Positions 35,040 through 44,777 of a stretch of DNA of 64,000 bases are shown piece after piece. The DNA is from Archangium gephyra (lineage in GTDB: Bacteria; Myxococcota; Myxococcia; Myxococcales; Myxococcaceae). The DNA lies in the NCBI RefSeq assembly GCF_001027285.1, contig NZ_CP011509.1:8208501-8272500 (forward strand), given 5' to 3'. A model generated the notes under the pieces. It was given only the letters and a program-made list of their open reading frames with translations. It had not been told where the DNA came from and made no database searches. Numbering within the stretch: position 1 is the stretch's first letter; each line of letters starts with the position of its first letter. The position numbers and the translations under genes are program-made.

Positions 35040-35482
35040 TACAACTTCCCCCAGATGGCGGGTATCCACTCAACCATAAGGTTGTAGGCGAGGGTGTCGA
35101 TGCAGAAGAGGAGCACGGCCGCCACGACGGAGGCGACGATGACCGCCACGGTCGACGCCTTGGTCTCCGCCCAGGAAGGCCAGGTGACCTTCATCAGCTC
35201 GGAGGCGACCTCGATCGAGAGGGCGTGCGTCTTGGGGTACATGTAGGCCCCCACCACGAGCCCCGCGGCGAGCAGGAAACCCACCAGGGTGGAGACCTGC
35301 CAGTCGACGCCGTCGATGATGACGGGGTCGCTCCAGCCGGCCCGGGCCCAGATGAGGCCACAGACGTGCTCCAGGAAGAGCGCGAAGATGAGACCCGCGA
35401 TGAGGAAGAAGATGACCACGAGCCGCTTCGGGTCCATCCCTGAACGGTTCGCCTGCTGGCTGGCCTCGGATGCCGCTGCCAT
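35039..35482 (-). CDS. secE: Preprotein translocase subunit SecE
   Basis: 147 aa from ATG 35482. Three membrane helices are visible ([52 protein letters not shown]), the three-helix form known in E. coli. The conserved amphipathic segment [17 protein letters not shown] precedes the last helix. It clamps SecY in the inner-membrane translocon. It is cotranscribed with nusG. Confidence 0.95.
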   Translation of the reverse strand: MAAASEASQQANRSGMDPKRLVVIFFLIAGLIFALFLEHVCGLIWARAGWSDPVIIDGVDWQVSTLVGFLLAAGLVVGAYMYPKTHALSIEVASELMKVTWPSWAETKASTVAVIVASVVAAVLLFCIDTLAYNLMVEWIPAIWGKL

Positions 35483-35521
35483 GATTCCTCGCTGACTGAA
35501 AACTGCCTGATCCCGGAAACA

Positions 35522-35557
35522 CAGGGACCCCCGGTACGTGGGTACCGAGGGTCCCTG
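35522..35557 (-). promoter_or_regulatory. Hairpin between tRNA-Trp and secE
   Basis: A long inverted repeat CAGGGACCC/GGGTCCCTG with an inner GGTAC/GTACC extension lies 12 bases past the tRNA-Trp 3' end. It may terminate or attenuate after the tRNA, or guide 3' processing. It is followed by TGTTTCC rather than a clean T-run. Confidence 0.5.
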
Positions 35558-35568
35558 CAACTAACAAC

Positions 35569-35644
35569 TGGCAGGCCAGGAGGGATTCGAACCCCCAACA
35601 CGCGGATTTGGAGACCGCTGCTCTACCGTTGGAGCTACTGGCCT
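35569..35644 (-). tRNA. tRNA-Trp (CCA)
   Basis: 76 bases including an encoded CCA end. The acceptor stem pairs AGGCCAG with CTGGCCT, discriminator G. The anticodon loop CTCCAAA gives CCA (Trp). The T-loop GTTCGAATC is standard. It lies between rpmG and secE in the same direction. Confidence 0.97.
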
Positions 35645-35668
35645 AAACACCCGACCACAACAACCGAA

Positions 35669-35833
35669 CTAGACCTTACCTTCCTTATGGACGGTATGCT
35701 TCCGGTCGCGGGGGCAGTACTTGCTCAACTCGAGCTTGTCCTGGCTCTTCCGCTTGTTCTTGGTGGTGTAGTAGTTCCGCTCCTTGCACACCGTGCACTC
35801 GAGCGAGATGATGCTGCGGTTACCCTTGGGCAT
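35669..35833 (-). CDS. rpmG: Ribosomal protein L33
   Basis: 54 aa from ATG 35833 to TAG at 35671. Sequence blocks: [32 protein letters not shown] and [10 protein letters not shown]. The first CxxC of the zinc ribbon is intact. In the second pair the second Cys is replaced by Asp (CPRD for CPxC), so zinc binding may be altered or lost. It lies 24 bases upstream of tRNA-Trp, between tuf and secE, as in many bacteria. Confidence 0.95.
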   Translation of the reverse strand: MPKGNRSIISLECTVCKERNYYTTKNKRKSQDKLELSKYCPRDRKHTVHKEGKV

Positions 35834-35930
35834 GACTTGAACTCGATAAGCACGAGGGGAAAGCCGTTTATCACAGCTCCCCCCTCGGGGTTAACCACCT
35901 GTTGCGACGGGCAGGAAGCCCGCCAGCCAA

Positions 35931-37121
<1,191 letters not shown>

Positions 37122-37138
37122 AACGCTCCTCGAAAAAA

Positions 37139-37214
37139 TGGAGCCCTGAACCAGGATTGAACTGGTGACCTCATCCTTACCAAGGATGCGCTCTGCCAAC
37201 TGAGCTATCAGGGC
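37139..37214 (-). tRNA. tRNA-Thr (GGT)
   Basis: 76 bases with encoded CCA. GCCCTGA pairs with TCAGGGC, discriminator T. The anticodon loop TTGGTAA gives GGT (Thr). It ends 17 bases before tuf, matching the thrT-tufB position in E. coli. Confidence 0.97.
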
Positions 37215-37235
37215 TTGTATCTGCGACTACAACAC

Positions 37236-37312
<77 letters not shown>

Positions 37313-37319
37313 ATGCGGA

Positions 37320-37403
37320 TGGAGGGAGTTGGATTCGAACCAACGAAGGCGTAGAGCCGGCAGATTTACAGTCTGCTCCCTTTGGCCGCTTGGGTATCCC
37401 TCC
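37320..37403 (-). tRNA. tRNA-Tyr (GTA)
   Basis: 84 bases with a long variable arm. GGAGGGA pairs with TCCCTCC, discriminator A. The anticodon loop CTGTAAA gives GTA (Tyr). No CCA is encoded after the discriminator (TCC follows), so it must be added. Same position as E. coli tyrU. Confidence 0.96.
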
Positions 37404-37486
37404 GCGACGCTTTCCTCAACTACCGTGAAACCACTGTTTCTTCCTACTGCTTTTTTGCCCCGGGCCCTCATCCGCGGCCCCGTGCT

Positions 37487-37559
37487 GGCCGGCGGCGGGA
37501 TTTGAACCCGCGACCTACTGATTACAAATCAGGTGCTCTACCAGCTGAGCTACACCGGC
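37487..37559 (-). tRNA. tRNA-Thr (TGT)
   Basis: 73 bases without encoded CCA. GCCGGTG pairs with CGCCGGC. The anticodon loop TTTGTAA gives TGT (Thr). The base after the acceptor stem is C, an uncommon discriminator, and position 27-43 is a C/T mismatch. It is the first gene of the tRNA-tuf operon, like E. coli thrU. Confidence 0.93.
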
Positions 37560-37639
37560 ATTCATCACTCCGGCTGCTTCCCCTACCCGCCCGTCCCACC
37601 GACCGGAACCGCCAACCGCCCGTCCCGTCGAGGCGCGCC

Positions 37640-37668
37640 CTTTTAGAAGTCCCCGCCCCCCAAGTCAA
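37640..37668 (-). promoter_or_regulatory. Promoter of the tRNA-tuf operon
   Basis: On the minus strand TTGACT is followed after 17 bases by TAAAAG, then a G/C-rich stretch as in stable-RNA promoters. It starts transcription about 75 bases before tRNA-Thr(TGT). It sits in the gap downstream of rlmB. Confidence 0.75.
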
Positions 37669-37687
37669 GGGGTTTGATCCGAGCGGT

Positions 37688-38554
37688 TCAACTTCCGGCA
37701 GCAGGACGTGACGTCCCCCGCTGCCGGGCGGCCTCGTATAACAGAATCGCCGCAGAAACGGACGCATTCAGGGAACCGACCTGACCGAGCATCGGAATCC
37801 CCAGCCGGAAGTCGCAGTGTTCCAGCACGCCCTGGCGCACGCCTGCTCCCTCGGCCCCCACCACCAGGGCCAATGGCCCGTCCAGCCGGGCGCTCCACAG
37901 GGGCTGGTTCGAGTGAGGGTCCGCCGCGGCGATCCACACCCCGGCCTCCTTCAACTCCTCCAGCGTCCGCGAGAGGTTGACCACCCGCGCGATGGGACAG
38001 TGCTCCACCGCCCCCGCGGAGGCCTTGGCCACCACCCCCGTCACCGGCACCGCCCGGTCCTTGGCGATGACCACCCCGTGCGCCCCCATCGCATGCGCTG
38101 AACGGATGATCGCCCCGAAGTTGTGCGGATCCTGGATGCCGTCCAGCACCACCAGCAACGCGGGACGCCCGCTCTTCTCGGCCGCCTCCAGCAGATCCTC
38201 CAGCTCCGCGTATTCGAAGCCCCGCAGCTCGGCCACCACGCCCTGGTGCACACCGCCATCGGCCATCGCCGCCAGCCGCTCCCGGGGCACCCGCTCCACC
38301 CGGATGCCACAGTCCCTCGCGCGGCTGAAGATCTCCGCCGCCGCCTTCGCGGCGAGCTGCCCCTCGGTGACGAAGAGGCGCTCCACCCGCTCCGCGTGCG
38401 CCCGCAGGGACTCGAGCACCGGGTTCACCCCGTAGACGTAGCGCTGCTCGCTCCGTTCACGCTCCGCGCCGCGCTCGCGCCCTCCCCCACGCTCCCCCCG
38501 CTGTTCTCCACGCTCCCCGCGCTCACTGCCCCTGGACGATCGCTGGCGCACCAC
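37688..38554 (-). CDS. rlmB: 23S rRNA 2'-O-methyltransferase RlmB (SpoU family)
   Basis: 288 aa. After a low-complexity Arg/Glu/Gly N-terminal extension (about 40 residues of ERGE/RGG repeats), the substrate-binding domain begins at YGVNPVLESLRAH. The C-terminal SPOUT knot shows the three motifs: LDGIQDPHNFGAIIRSA, LVVGAEGAGVRQGVLEHC and RLGIPMLGQVGSLNASVS. The family methylates G2251 of 23S rRNA. The basic extension may aid RNA binding. TrmH-type tRNA methylation is an alternative but less likely given the two-domain layout. Confidence 0.92.
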   Translation of the reverse strand: MVRQRSSRGSERGERGEQRGERGGGRERGAERERSEQRYVYGVNPVLESLRAHAERVERLFVTEGQLAAKAAAEIFSRARDCGIRVERVPRERLAAMADGGVHQGVVAELRGFEYAELEDLLEAAEKSGRPALLVVLDGIQDPHNFGAIIRSAHAMGAHGVVIAKDRAVPVTGVVAKASAGAVEHCPIARVVNLSRTLEELKEAGVWIAAADPHSNQPLWSARLDGPLALVVGAEGAGVRQGVLEHCDFRLGIPMLGQVGSLNASVSAAILLYEAARQRGTSRPAAGS

Positions 38555-38557
38555 GGA

Positions 38558-39010
38558 CTAGAGAACCTCGACGGGCAGGGAGAACGTCTTCTGCTGGCGG
38601 GCACACAGCTGCTCCGAGCAGATGAAGAACGTCAGCTTCGCCTCCAGCGTGCCCTTGCCAGCCGCCGTGGCCTTGAACGGCACCTCGAAGCGGGGATCCA
38701 CGAACTGCTGCCCCTGCGCCTTCTTGGCCACCGAGTCCTTCAGCGCCAGCTTCTCCTGGGCGGGCGCCAACTGCGCGCCTCCCTTGAGCTCCAGCTTCAG
38801 CGGCGCCTCGTCGGAGACGTGGGCCCCCGGCTTGCTCTTGATGGACAGCACGAACACGCCCTGCTCCCCCGCCTTCACCTTCGCGGAGGTGCCCTCCGTG
38901 CTCACCTCATAGAGGGTGGCCGGATCCACCTGGCCCTCGGCGTGGACCTGGGTGCTGACAAGGGCCACCAGCGCGGCGGCCAGGGAGGTGATGCGTCGCA
39001 AGTGCAGCAT
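38558..39010 (-). CDS. Periplasmic DsbD-alpha-like protein
   Basis: 150 aa with a signal peptide ending near VHAEG. The mature part is a single beta-rich domain ending with FFICSEQLCARQQKTFSLPV, which resembles the Cys-pair strand of the N-terminal domain of DsbD (thiol-disulfide transfer). No membrane or thioredoxin domain is attached. It ends only 3 bases before rlmB, suggesting cotranscription. A redox role is likely, but the partner is unknown. Confidence 0.7.
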   Translation of the reverse strand: MLHLRRITSLAAALVALVSTQVHAEGQVDPATLYEVSTEGTSAKVKAGEQGVFVLSIKSKPGAHVSDEAPLKLELKGGAQLAPAQEKLALKDSVAKKAQGQQFVDPRFEVPFKATAAGKGTLEAKLTFFICSEQLCARQQKTFSLPVEVL

Positions 39011-39082
39011 GGTTCGTTCTCCTCACGGAAAGCGGGGGGCACCCTATCACCGACCCTCCGACGTCCGGGGACCTCTTTCTGT

Positions 39083-40045
39083 TCATGCCTCGCCCACGGA
39101 GGGCTTGGGCTTCCGCTTGCGCCGGGCCGGGGCACGTGGCTCCGGCTCCGGCAGCCCCACCCTCGGACCCCCGGCCGCCAGCTCCTCGGCGCGCTGGATG
39201 ATGATGCCCGCCAGATCCAGCCCCGTGGCCGCCTCCATCTCCGGGAGCGCCGGCGAGCTGTTCACCTCGAACACCTTGGGGTGCCCCTCCTGCACGTCCA
39301 GCAAGTCCACCGCCGCCACCTCCAACCCCACCAGCGTCGCCGTCCGCTCCGCCGCCTTCCGCTGGGACTCCGTCAACTCGATGCGCTCCAGCCGGGCGCC
39401 CCGGTTGAGCGTGTAGGACAGCCGGCCCACCCTCGGACGGCGCCGCACCGCCGCCACCGCCCGGCCTCCCACCACCACCACCCGCACGTCCTGTCCCTTG
39501 TTCTGCACGTACTGCTGGACGACCAGGTTGTGCCCCAGCCCGAGGATGGCCTCGAGCGCCGCCTCCAGGGACTGGAGGCTCTCGCACACCATCACCCCGT
39601 GCTTCTCCTGGCCCTGCAGCAGCTTCACCAGCACCGGCACGCCGCCCACCAGGCCCACCATGGCCTTGAGGTCCGCGGCGTCACGCGCCATCACCGTCGC
39701 CGGGATGTCGATGCCGTGCGCCGACAACAGCTGCAACGAGCGCATCTTGTTGCGCGACTCGGCGATCGCCCGCGCGGTGTTCACCAGCGGAACCCCGCAC
39801 ATGGCGAACTGGTTCACCACCGCCAGGCCGTAGTTGCTGATGGATTGGGCGATGCGCGGGATGACCACGTCGCACGGGGACAGCTTGCGGCGCCGGTAGT
39901 AGAGGTTGGCGCGCTGCCCATCCAGGTGCATCTCCACCCGGACCGGGTTGAGCACACGCACCTGGTGCCCTCTCGCGCGCCCGGCCTCGACCAGACGCTT
40001 GGTGGATGAAATGGAGGCGGAGCGCGAGAGGATGGTGATCTTCAT
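39083..40045 (-). CDS. RimK-like ATP-grasp ligase
   Basis: 320 aa from ATG 40045 (MKITILSRSASISSTKRLVEAG, the usual RimK N-terminus). ATP-grasp blocks are complete: PVLVKLLQGQEKHGVMV, VVQQYVQNKGQDVRVVVVGG and the metal site VFEVNSSPALPEMEAATG. RimK adds Glu to the C-terminus of ribosomal protein S6; relatives ligate amino acids to other acceptors. The last 45 residues are Arg/Pro/Lys rich and probably disordered. Confidence 0.88.
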   Translation of the reverse strand: MKITILSRSASISSTKRLVEAGRARGHQVRVLNPVRVEMHLDGQRANLYYRRRKLSPCDVVIPRIAQSISNYGLAVVNQFAMCGVPLVNTARAIAESRNKMRSLQLLSAHGIDIPATVMARDAADLKAMVGLVGGVPVLVKLLQGQEKHGVMVCESLQSLEAALEAILGLGHNLVVQQYVQNKGQDVRVVVVGGRAVAAVRRRPRVGRLSYTLNRGARLERIELTESQRKAAERTATLVGLEVAAVDLLDVQEGHPKVFEVNSSPALPEMEAATGLDLAGIIIQRAEELAAGGPRVGLPEPEPRAPARRKRKPKPSVGEA

Positions 40046-40110
40046 GGGCGGCCAGGGCGGGCGCCGGAGACATAGCCCCGGCACCTCACCACGTAAAGCC
40101 GCCCCGAAGG

Positions 40111-41442
40111 CTAACGACGCTGAACGGCGCGAACCTCGATCTTCACCGGATTGGCCGACGTGGAGGCATTGATGCGATCACACGTGGCGCCCGTGAAGCG
40201 GAGCCCCTCGGACGTCAGGGACCAGGTGTCCGCCCCCGAGGAGAGGCGCTCGCCGTTGACGTACACCACCACCAGCTCCTGGGAGGTGGGCGCCTGGCCG
40301 GCATCGAAGGTCACCAGGCAGGGATTCGCATCCTGGATGGTCTCGCTGATCTTCCGCAGCGCCGCCACCAGCTCGTCCGCGTTGGCCGCCTGGTAGAAAC
40401 GGCGGCCGCACCTGCCACTGGCCGAGTCACACGTGTCACCCGTGCCGCAGTCCGCGTTCACCGTGCAGGTGCGCGAGAAACCACCCTCCTGGGCCATGGC
40501 GTTGAGCACGTCCGTGCCCGCTCCGGTGGCCAGTTCCGCTCCAAAGCCGATGACGATGGTCTGGATGTTCGCGTCCTTCAGCGCCTTCACCGCCGCCACC
40601 GAGCCCGTCTTGTCGAGGCAGCCCAGCTTGTCGTACGGATCGTACGAGCACAGGGACGTACCGCTCAGGTTGCCCAGCGTGCAGCTGCAGCCCGCGTTCG
40701 GATAGGGAGTCGGGAACTCATCGTTGCAGTTGGGAAGGCCGTCCGTCAGCAGCAGCACGAAGTTGGAGCGGGCATCCGTCTTCAACTCCGGCAGCGTGAG
40801 CATGTACCGGAGGCTCTCATTGGTGGGCGTACCACCCTGCGGCTTCTGGTCCGCCGCCGAGGACGAGGCGTTCTTGATGGCCAGCAGCTTGCCGTTCACT
40901 TCCGTGGCCTTGTCCTTGAGCGTGGTGTCGTCATCCGAGTCCGTGGTCGGGAGACCGACGGTGATTCCGGCCGTGCCACCACACTTGTAGACAGTGTCCG
41001 CCTTCAGGTCCGGGTAGGTGGCCAGTCCGAAGCGCGCAATGGAGCCGCTGCTGGTGAGGAAGGAATTCATCGCCACCTGCAGCGACGTCCAACGCGTGGG
41101 GCACCTGCCCGCCGGGTTGGCCGGGCTCGTGGTCGTATCACACGGGAAGGACTCGCTCGCGCCGCAGATCTCACCCGTCGCCGTGCCACCCCGCCGGCAC
41201 ACATACGTCCCCGCCGAATCCCGGCGATTCTCGTCCACCGGCAGCGTCATCGAACCGGACGTGTCCACCAGCATCATCAGGTTCGGCTTGGCATTGCGCG
41301 CCCGGATGTCGCGCGTCTCCGTCGTCTGCGAGATGGCCAGTGGCTCCACCGGCTCGAAGTCATACGTCTGGCAACCGGTGGCGAGAACACCACCGACCGT
41401 GCCCAATACAAGGGCCCTCAGGAGAGTCAGCTTGGCGCGCAT
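40111..41442 (-). CDS. VWA-domain lipoprotein
   Basis: 443 aa. A lipoprotein signal ends at VLATGC (Cys about 24). A von Willebrand factor A domain starts near residue 55 with the metal-binding DTSGSMTL motif and includes LLLTDGLPN. Several Cys-rich loops interrupt the fold (CRRGG, CSCTLGNL, CTVNADCGTGDTC); the last resembles an EGF-like/disulfide knot common in myxobacterial surface proteins. It is probably an outer-membrane adhesion or protein-binding lipoprotein. No protease motif is seen. Confidence 0.85.
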   Translation of the reverse strand: MRAKLTLLRALVLGTVGGVLATGCQTYDFEPVEPLAISQTTETRDIRARNAKPNLMMLVDTSGSMTLPVDENRRDSAGTYVCRRGGTATGEICGASESFPCDTTTSPANPAGRCPTRWTSLQVAMNSFLTSSGSIARFGLATYPDLKADTVYKCGGTAGITVGLPTTDSDDDTTLKDKATEVNGKLLAIKNASSSAADQKPQGGTPTNESLRYMLTLPELKTDARSNFVLLLTDGLPNCNDEFPTPYPNAGCSCTLGNLSGTSLCSYDPYDKLGCLDKTGSVAAVKALKDANIQTIVIGFGAELATGAGTDVLNAMAQEGGFSRTCTVNADCGTGDTCDSASGRCGRRFYQAANADELVAALRKISETIQDANPCLVTFDAGQAPTSQELVVVYVNGERLSSGADTWSLTSEGLRFTGATCDRINASTSANPVKIEVRAVQRR

Positions 41443-41568
41443 AAGATTGAAAGTCGCTCCTCGGAATCACGCGCGGGATCCCCCCGCGCTCACCAGGGTC
41501 CGGCCCCGAAAGCGTGCCGAGAATACCCTCTCCCGCGCGCACTCGGCCAGCATCAATCCAGTGCCTCC

Positions 41569-41961
41569 CTAGAGGGCAAGGGTGCGTGCACCTGCTGTCA
41601 GTCTCCACAACGACGCCAACCCCATCACCTCGTCCAGCGTCCCTTTCAGCTCTTCCGGCGCGTATCCACAGATTCTTACCGTGGTGTCGCACGCCACCAG
41701 CTTCGCCCCCAACGCCCGCGCCTCCTCCAGCATCCGCGCCGGCACCGGAACCCCCAGCCCCTCCGCCCTCGCACTCTCCGACAACTCCTTCTCCGTGTGC
41801 GGCAGACCGAAGCTGCCCCTCACCAGGGCCCTCAGGGCGTCGAAGGCGAAGACGAAATACACCTCGTCCCCCATCGCCGCCGCGGTGATGCCCATCGAGG
41901 TGGCCTGGAACGCAGGCTCATACGTGGCGTGCTGCAGGAAGAAGAAGACGCGGCCGACCAT
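41569..41961 (-). CDS. DsrE-family protein
   Basis: 130 aa from ATG 41961 (MVGRVFFFLQHATYEPAF). The protein has the DsrE/peroxiredoxin-like fold pattern: the first strand FFFL, then EVYFVFAFDALRALV, and VACDTTVRICGYAPEEL with a Cys at the usual position. DsrE proteins act in sulfur relay or as small redox/ligand-binding domains. The function here is undefined. It lies next to, and oriented away from, the HEAT-repeat gene. Confidence 0.75.
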   Translation of the reverse strand: MVGRVFFFLQHATYEPAFQATSMGITAAAMGDEVYFVFAFDALRALVRGSFGLPHTEKELSESARAEGLGVPVPARMLEEARALGAKLVACDTTVRICGYAPEELKGTLDEVMGLASLWRLTAGARTLAL

Positions 41962-42080
41962 AAGGCGCGCGACAATACAAGAATCCACTTTCAGCAAAAG
42001 GCACTCGGGGTGCGTCGAATCCACCCGCGCCTCCGGCCTATAAACGGGCTCCGTTGATGTCCAGACGAGGGAGCTCCCCC

Positions 42081-42722
42081 ATGCCTTTCTCCCCACAGCC
42101 CTTCCCGGCCCGCACCGCCTCGCACCGCCGGCCGTACGCCTCCTCACTGGCGTCCACGTGTGCGCTCGCCGCGTTGCTCCTGACGGGCTCCTCCCACCTC
42201 GGCGCGGCCTCCGCGGCCCTGATGCCGCCCTCCGCCCCCAGCGCTCCTCAGCCCCGCGGCTCGCTCCATGAGGAGATCCTCCGCCTGCTCGACAGCCCCG
42301 ACGCGCTCCCGCGTGAAGCCGATTGGGCCCGGCTCGGTCCCGAGGCCCTCTCCGAGCTCCTCGGGATCGTCACCCACCCGCGCTCCTCCGAGCCCCAGCG
42401 CTCCCGCGCCGTCGCCGCCCTGGCCGTCGTCGCCCACCCCGAGGCCTCCCTGCGCCTCCAGGAGATGCTCCGCAGCCCCGTCTCCGCCGTCCGCGCCGCC
42501 GCTACCCTCGCGCTCGGCCGCCGCTCCGGGCTCGAGGCCGTTCCCGTCCTGGCTCCCCTCCTCGCGGATCCCAATGAGCAGGTGCGCGCCACCGCCGCGC
42601 AGACCCTCGGGCGCGTCGGTGGGGCCGAGGTCCGCAAGGCCCTGGAGGAACGGCTTCCCGTCGAGGAGAGCCTCGCCGTTCGCGAGGCCATCCAGCAGGG
42701 GTTGAGCTACATCGAGCCGTAG
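42081..42722 (+). CDS. Secreted HEAT-repeat protein
   Basis: 213 aa from ATG 42081 with GAGGGAG upstream. A signal-like segment follows a basic N-terminus (SLASTCALAALLLTGSSHLGAASA). The rest is about three HEAT/PBS-lyase repeats (SRAVAALAVVAHPEASLRL, VRAAATLALGRRSGLEAVPV, VRATAAQTLGRVGGAEV). Such repeats form a helical scaffold for protein binding. The partner is unknown. Two REP-like palindromes follow the stop. Confidence 0.75.
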   Translation: MPFSPQPFPARTASHRRPYASSLASTCALAALLLTGSSHLGAASAALMPPSAPSAPQPRGSLHEEILRLLDSPDALPREADWARLGPEALSELLGIVTHPRSSEPQRSRAVAALAVVAHPEASLRLQEMLRSPVSAVRAAATLALGRRSGLEAVPVLAPLLADPNEQVRATAAQTLGRVGGAEVRKALEERLPVEESLAVREAIQQGLSYIEP

Positions 42723-42743
42723 GGGCGCCTCGGCTGGCGCAGA

Positions 42744-42778
42744 CCCTCACCCCGGCCCTCTCCCAGAGGGAGAGGGGG
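42744..42778. repeat. REP-like palindrome, copy 1
   Basis: CCCTCACCCCGG precedes the palindrome CCCTCTCCC-AGA-GGGAGAGGG (9-bp stem). The same consensus occurs at 42811 and 47367. It lies between convergent or tandem genes, as REP elements usually do. Confidence 0.8.
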
Positions 42779-42810
42779 TTCCGCACGGGCTCAACCCGGG
42801 GCTCGTGGCA

Positions 42811-42845
42811 CCCTCACCCCCGACCCCTCTCCCGGAGGGCGAGGG
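42811..42845. repeat. REP-like palindrome, copy 2
   Basis: CCCTCACCCCCGA precedes CCCTCTCCC-GGA-GGGCGAGGG, the same element with one stem mismatch. It is 32 bases from copy 1, so the two form a close pair. Confidence 0.8.
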
Positions 42846-42924
42846 AGCAGAGGGCACCGTGGGTCATGCGCTTTCCCGGTGGGCTGGCGGGGAGACGCTC
42901 GCATCGGGCCCGGCCTTCCGTTAG

Positions 42925-43629
42925 ATGGGGGCCATGCGCCCCACCGTGCTCCTCTTCGACATCGATGGCACCCTCGTCACCACTGGAGGTGCCGGCCGCC
43001 GCTCCATGGCGCTCGCCTTCCAGGCCCTCCACGGCCGCCTCGATGCCTGTGACTCCTTCAGCATGTCCGGCATGACCGACCGCGCCATCGTCCGCAAGGG
43101 GCTCGACTTCATCGGCGTCCACCCCTCCTCCGACGCCATCTCCGCCGTCATCGACTCCTACCTCCACCACCTCGCCCAGGAGGTCCCCCTCGTCGACGAG
43201 CGCGACTACCGCATCTATCCCGGCATGCGCGAGGCCGTCGACGCCGCCCTCTCCCGTCCTGGTTTCGCCGTCGGCCTCGGCACCGGCAACGTCCGCCAGG
43301 GCGCTCGCATCAAGCTCGAGCGCGTCCGCATCCATGACCGCTTCTCCTTCGGCGGCTTCGGCTGCGACCACGAGGACCGCGTCGAGCTCATCCGCCATGG
43401 CGCCCAGTCCGGCGCGAAACTCCTCGGCGCACCCCTTCAGGAGTGCCGCGTCGTCGTCATCGGCGATACCCCCAAGGACGTCGCCGCCGCCAAGGGCATC
43501 GGCGCCACCTGCATCGGCGTCGGCACCGGCAGCTTCTCCCCCGACGCCCTCCTCTCCTGCGGCGCTGACTACGCCTTCGCCGACTTCTCGGCCCGCGAAG
43601 CGCTCGCCGCCCTGCTCGACGGCCGCTGA
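42925..43629 (+). CDS. HAD-family phosphatase (phosphoglycolate phosphatase-like)
   Basis: 234 aa; an alternative ATG three codons later (42934) begins directly with RPTVLLFDIDGTL. HAD motif I is FDIDGTLV with the nucleophile Asp. A helical cap follows. Motif III/IV: GDTPKDVAAAKGIGATCIGVG. The layout matches phosphoglycolate phosphatase/beta-phosphoglucomutase relatives, but the substrate is not fixed. Confidence 0.88.
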   Translation: MGAMRPTVLLFDIDGTLVTTGGAGRRSMALAFQALHGRLDACDSFSMSGMTDRAIVRKGLDFIGVHPSSDAISAVIDSYLHHLAQEVPLVDERDYRIYPGMREAVDAALSRPGFAVGLGTGNVRQGARIKLERVRIHDRFSFGGFGCDHEDRVELIRHGAQSGAKLLGAPLQECRVVVIGDTPKDVAAAKGIGATCIGVGTGSFSPDALLSCGADYAFADFSAREALAALLDGR

Positions 43630-43701
43630 GCCCAACCCCCTCCCTCCCCCCCGGGTGTGGTATCTCCCGCCGCCTCGCCCGGTCCCGAGGAGCCCCTCCC
43701 C

Positions 43702-44739
43702 ATGTCGCTGTCCACCCTCGAAGCCTACGATCTCGTCCGTTTCGCCGAGGCCATCGACTCGCGCCTCGCCGCCGCCGATGAGCTGCTCGCGGGCCGCCCG
43801 GGTCTGGAGCGCGAGAAGGAGTGGCTCTCCACCGCCATCCAGATCGTCCGCTCCGAGCGCGCCCCCGCCCCCGCCCTCCTCGAAAAGGTCCGCGACCTCC
43901 CCGAGCTCGAGGAGGTCCGCGAGGAGTTCGCCTTCAACCTCCAGAACCTCTGGGTCGACTCCCTCGAGAAGCTCCACGCCGGCATCACCTTCTGCGCCAG
44001 CAGCCGCTCCCCCGTCATCGAGGCCCTCTTCCCCCACCTCAAGTTCCCCCAGCTCCGCCGCGCCTCCCGCGAGGTCAGCCAGGAGTTCGCCGCCGGCTAC
44101 GAGCGCCGCCTCAAGTCCTCCTACGTCTCCCGCATCCTCGCCCGCGACGACTTCTCCTTCGTCCGCCCCGTGCTCGATCAGGTCGCCACCGCCTACGCCA
44201 CCTGGCAGGCCTGCTTCGCCCCCGTCCAGCTCCCCCATGAGCAGGCCGCTCCCCTTCGCGCCGAGCTCATCGCCCTCGGCAAGAAGCTCGACGTCGCCCT
44301 CCGTCAGGCCCGCTGCCTCGCCGAGGCCTCCCTCGCCCCCATCCCCGATGCCTTCGAGAACTCCGGCCTCGCCGCCAAGCCGCGCAAGCGCGCCGTCCGC
44401 GGGCTGCCGTTCATCGACCCGGCCGAGGCAGGTGCCGCCGAGGCCAGCGTCCCCGAGTCCGAGGCCACCGAGGCCGCTCCCCTCGAGACCGACTCCGCCG
44501 AGCCCAGTGCCGCCGAGCTGGCCGAGCTCGCGGCGCTTTCCGGTGCCGCTCCCTCCGAGCCAGAGTCCCCTGTAGCCGTCGCCGCTCCGCCCGAGGCGCC
44601 TCCCGTTCCCGAGGCCGTCACCGCTCCCGAGGCGCCGCCAGCTCCCGAGCCCGCTCCCCCGGCCACCGAGCCCGTGAAGGCGCCCTCCAAGCGCGGCCGC
44701 AAGAAGAACGACCCCAAGTCCACCTCGGAGTCGGCCTGA
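43702..44739 (+). CDS. Uncharacterised helical protein with Glu/Ala/Pro tail
   Basis: 345 aa from ATG 43702 with GAGGAG upstream. Residues 1-230 are a helical domain without a recognised family (AYDLVRFAEAIDSRLAAADEL, NLQNLWVDSLEKLHAGITF, REVSQEFAAGYERRLK). Residues 230-345 are a low-complexity Glu/Ala/Pro tail ending in KRGRKKND. No signal peptide or membrane helix. The basic end suggests possible nucleic-acid contact (inference). It is 38 bases upstream of hrpB. Confidence 0.7.
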   Translation: MSLSTLEAYDLVRFAEAIDSRLAAADELLAGRPGLEREKEWLSTAIQIVRSERAPAPALLEKVRDLPELEEVREEFAFNLQNLWVDSLEKLHAGITFCASSRSPVIEALFPHLKFPQLRRASREVSQEFAAGYERRLKSSYVSRILARDDFSFVRPVLDQVATAYATWQACFAPVQLPHEQAAPLRAELIALGKKLDVALRQARCLAEASLAPIPDAFENSGLAAKPRKRAVRGLPFIDPAEAGAAEASVPESEATEAAPLETDSAEPSAAELAELAALSGAAPSEPESPVAVAAPPEAPPVPEAVTAPEAPPAPEPAPPATEPVKAPSKRGRKKNDPKSTSESA

Positions 44740-44777
44740 CAGCCGTGGCCCCGGGCCTCCGTTAAGAGGATCTGTCC

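Noticed and set aside
38464-38524. Repetitive CGCTCCCC-type sequence at the rlmB 5' end
   Set aside because: It codes for the Arg/Glu/Gly extension of RlmB; not an independent repeat element.
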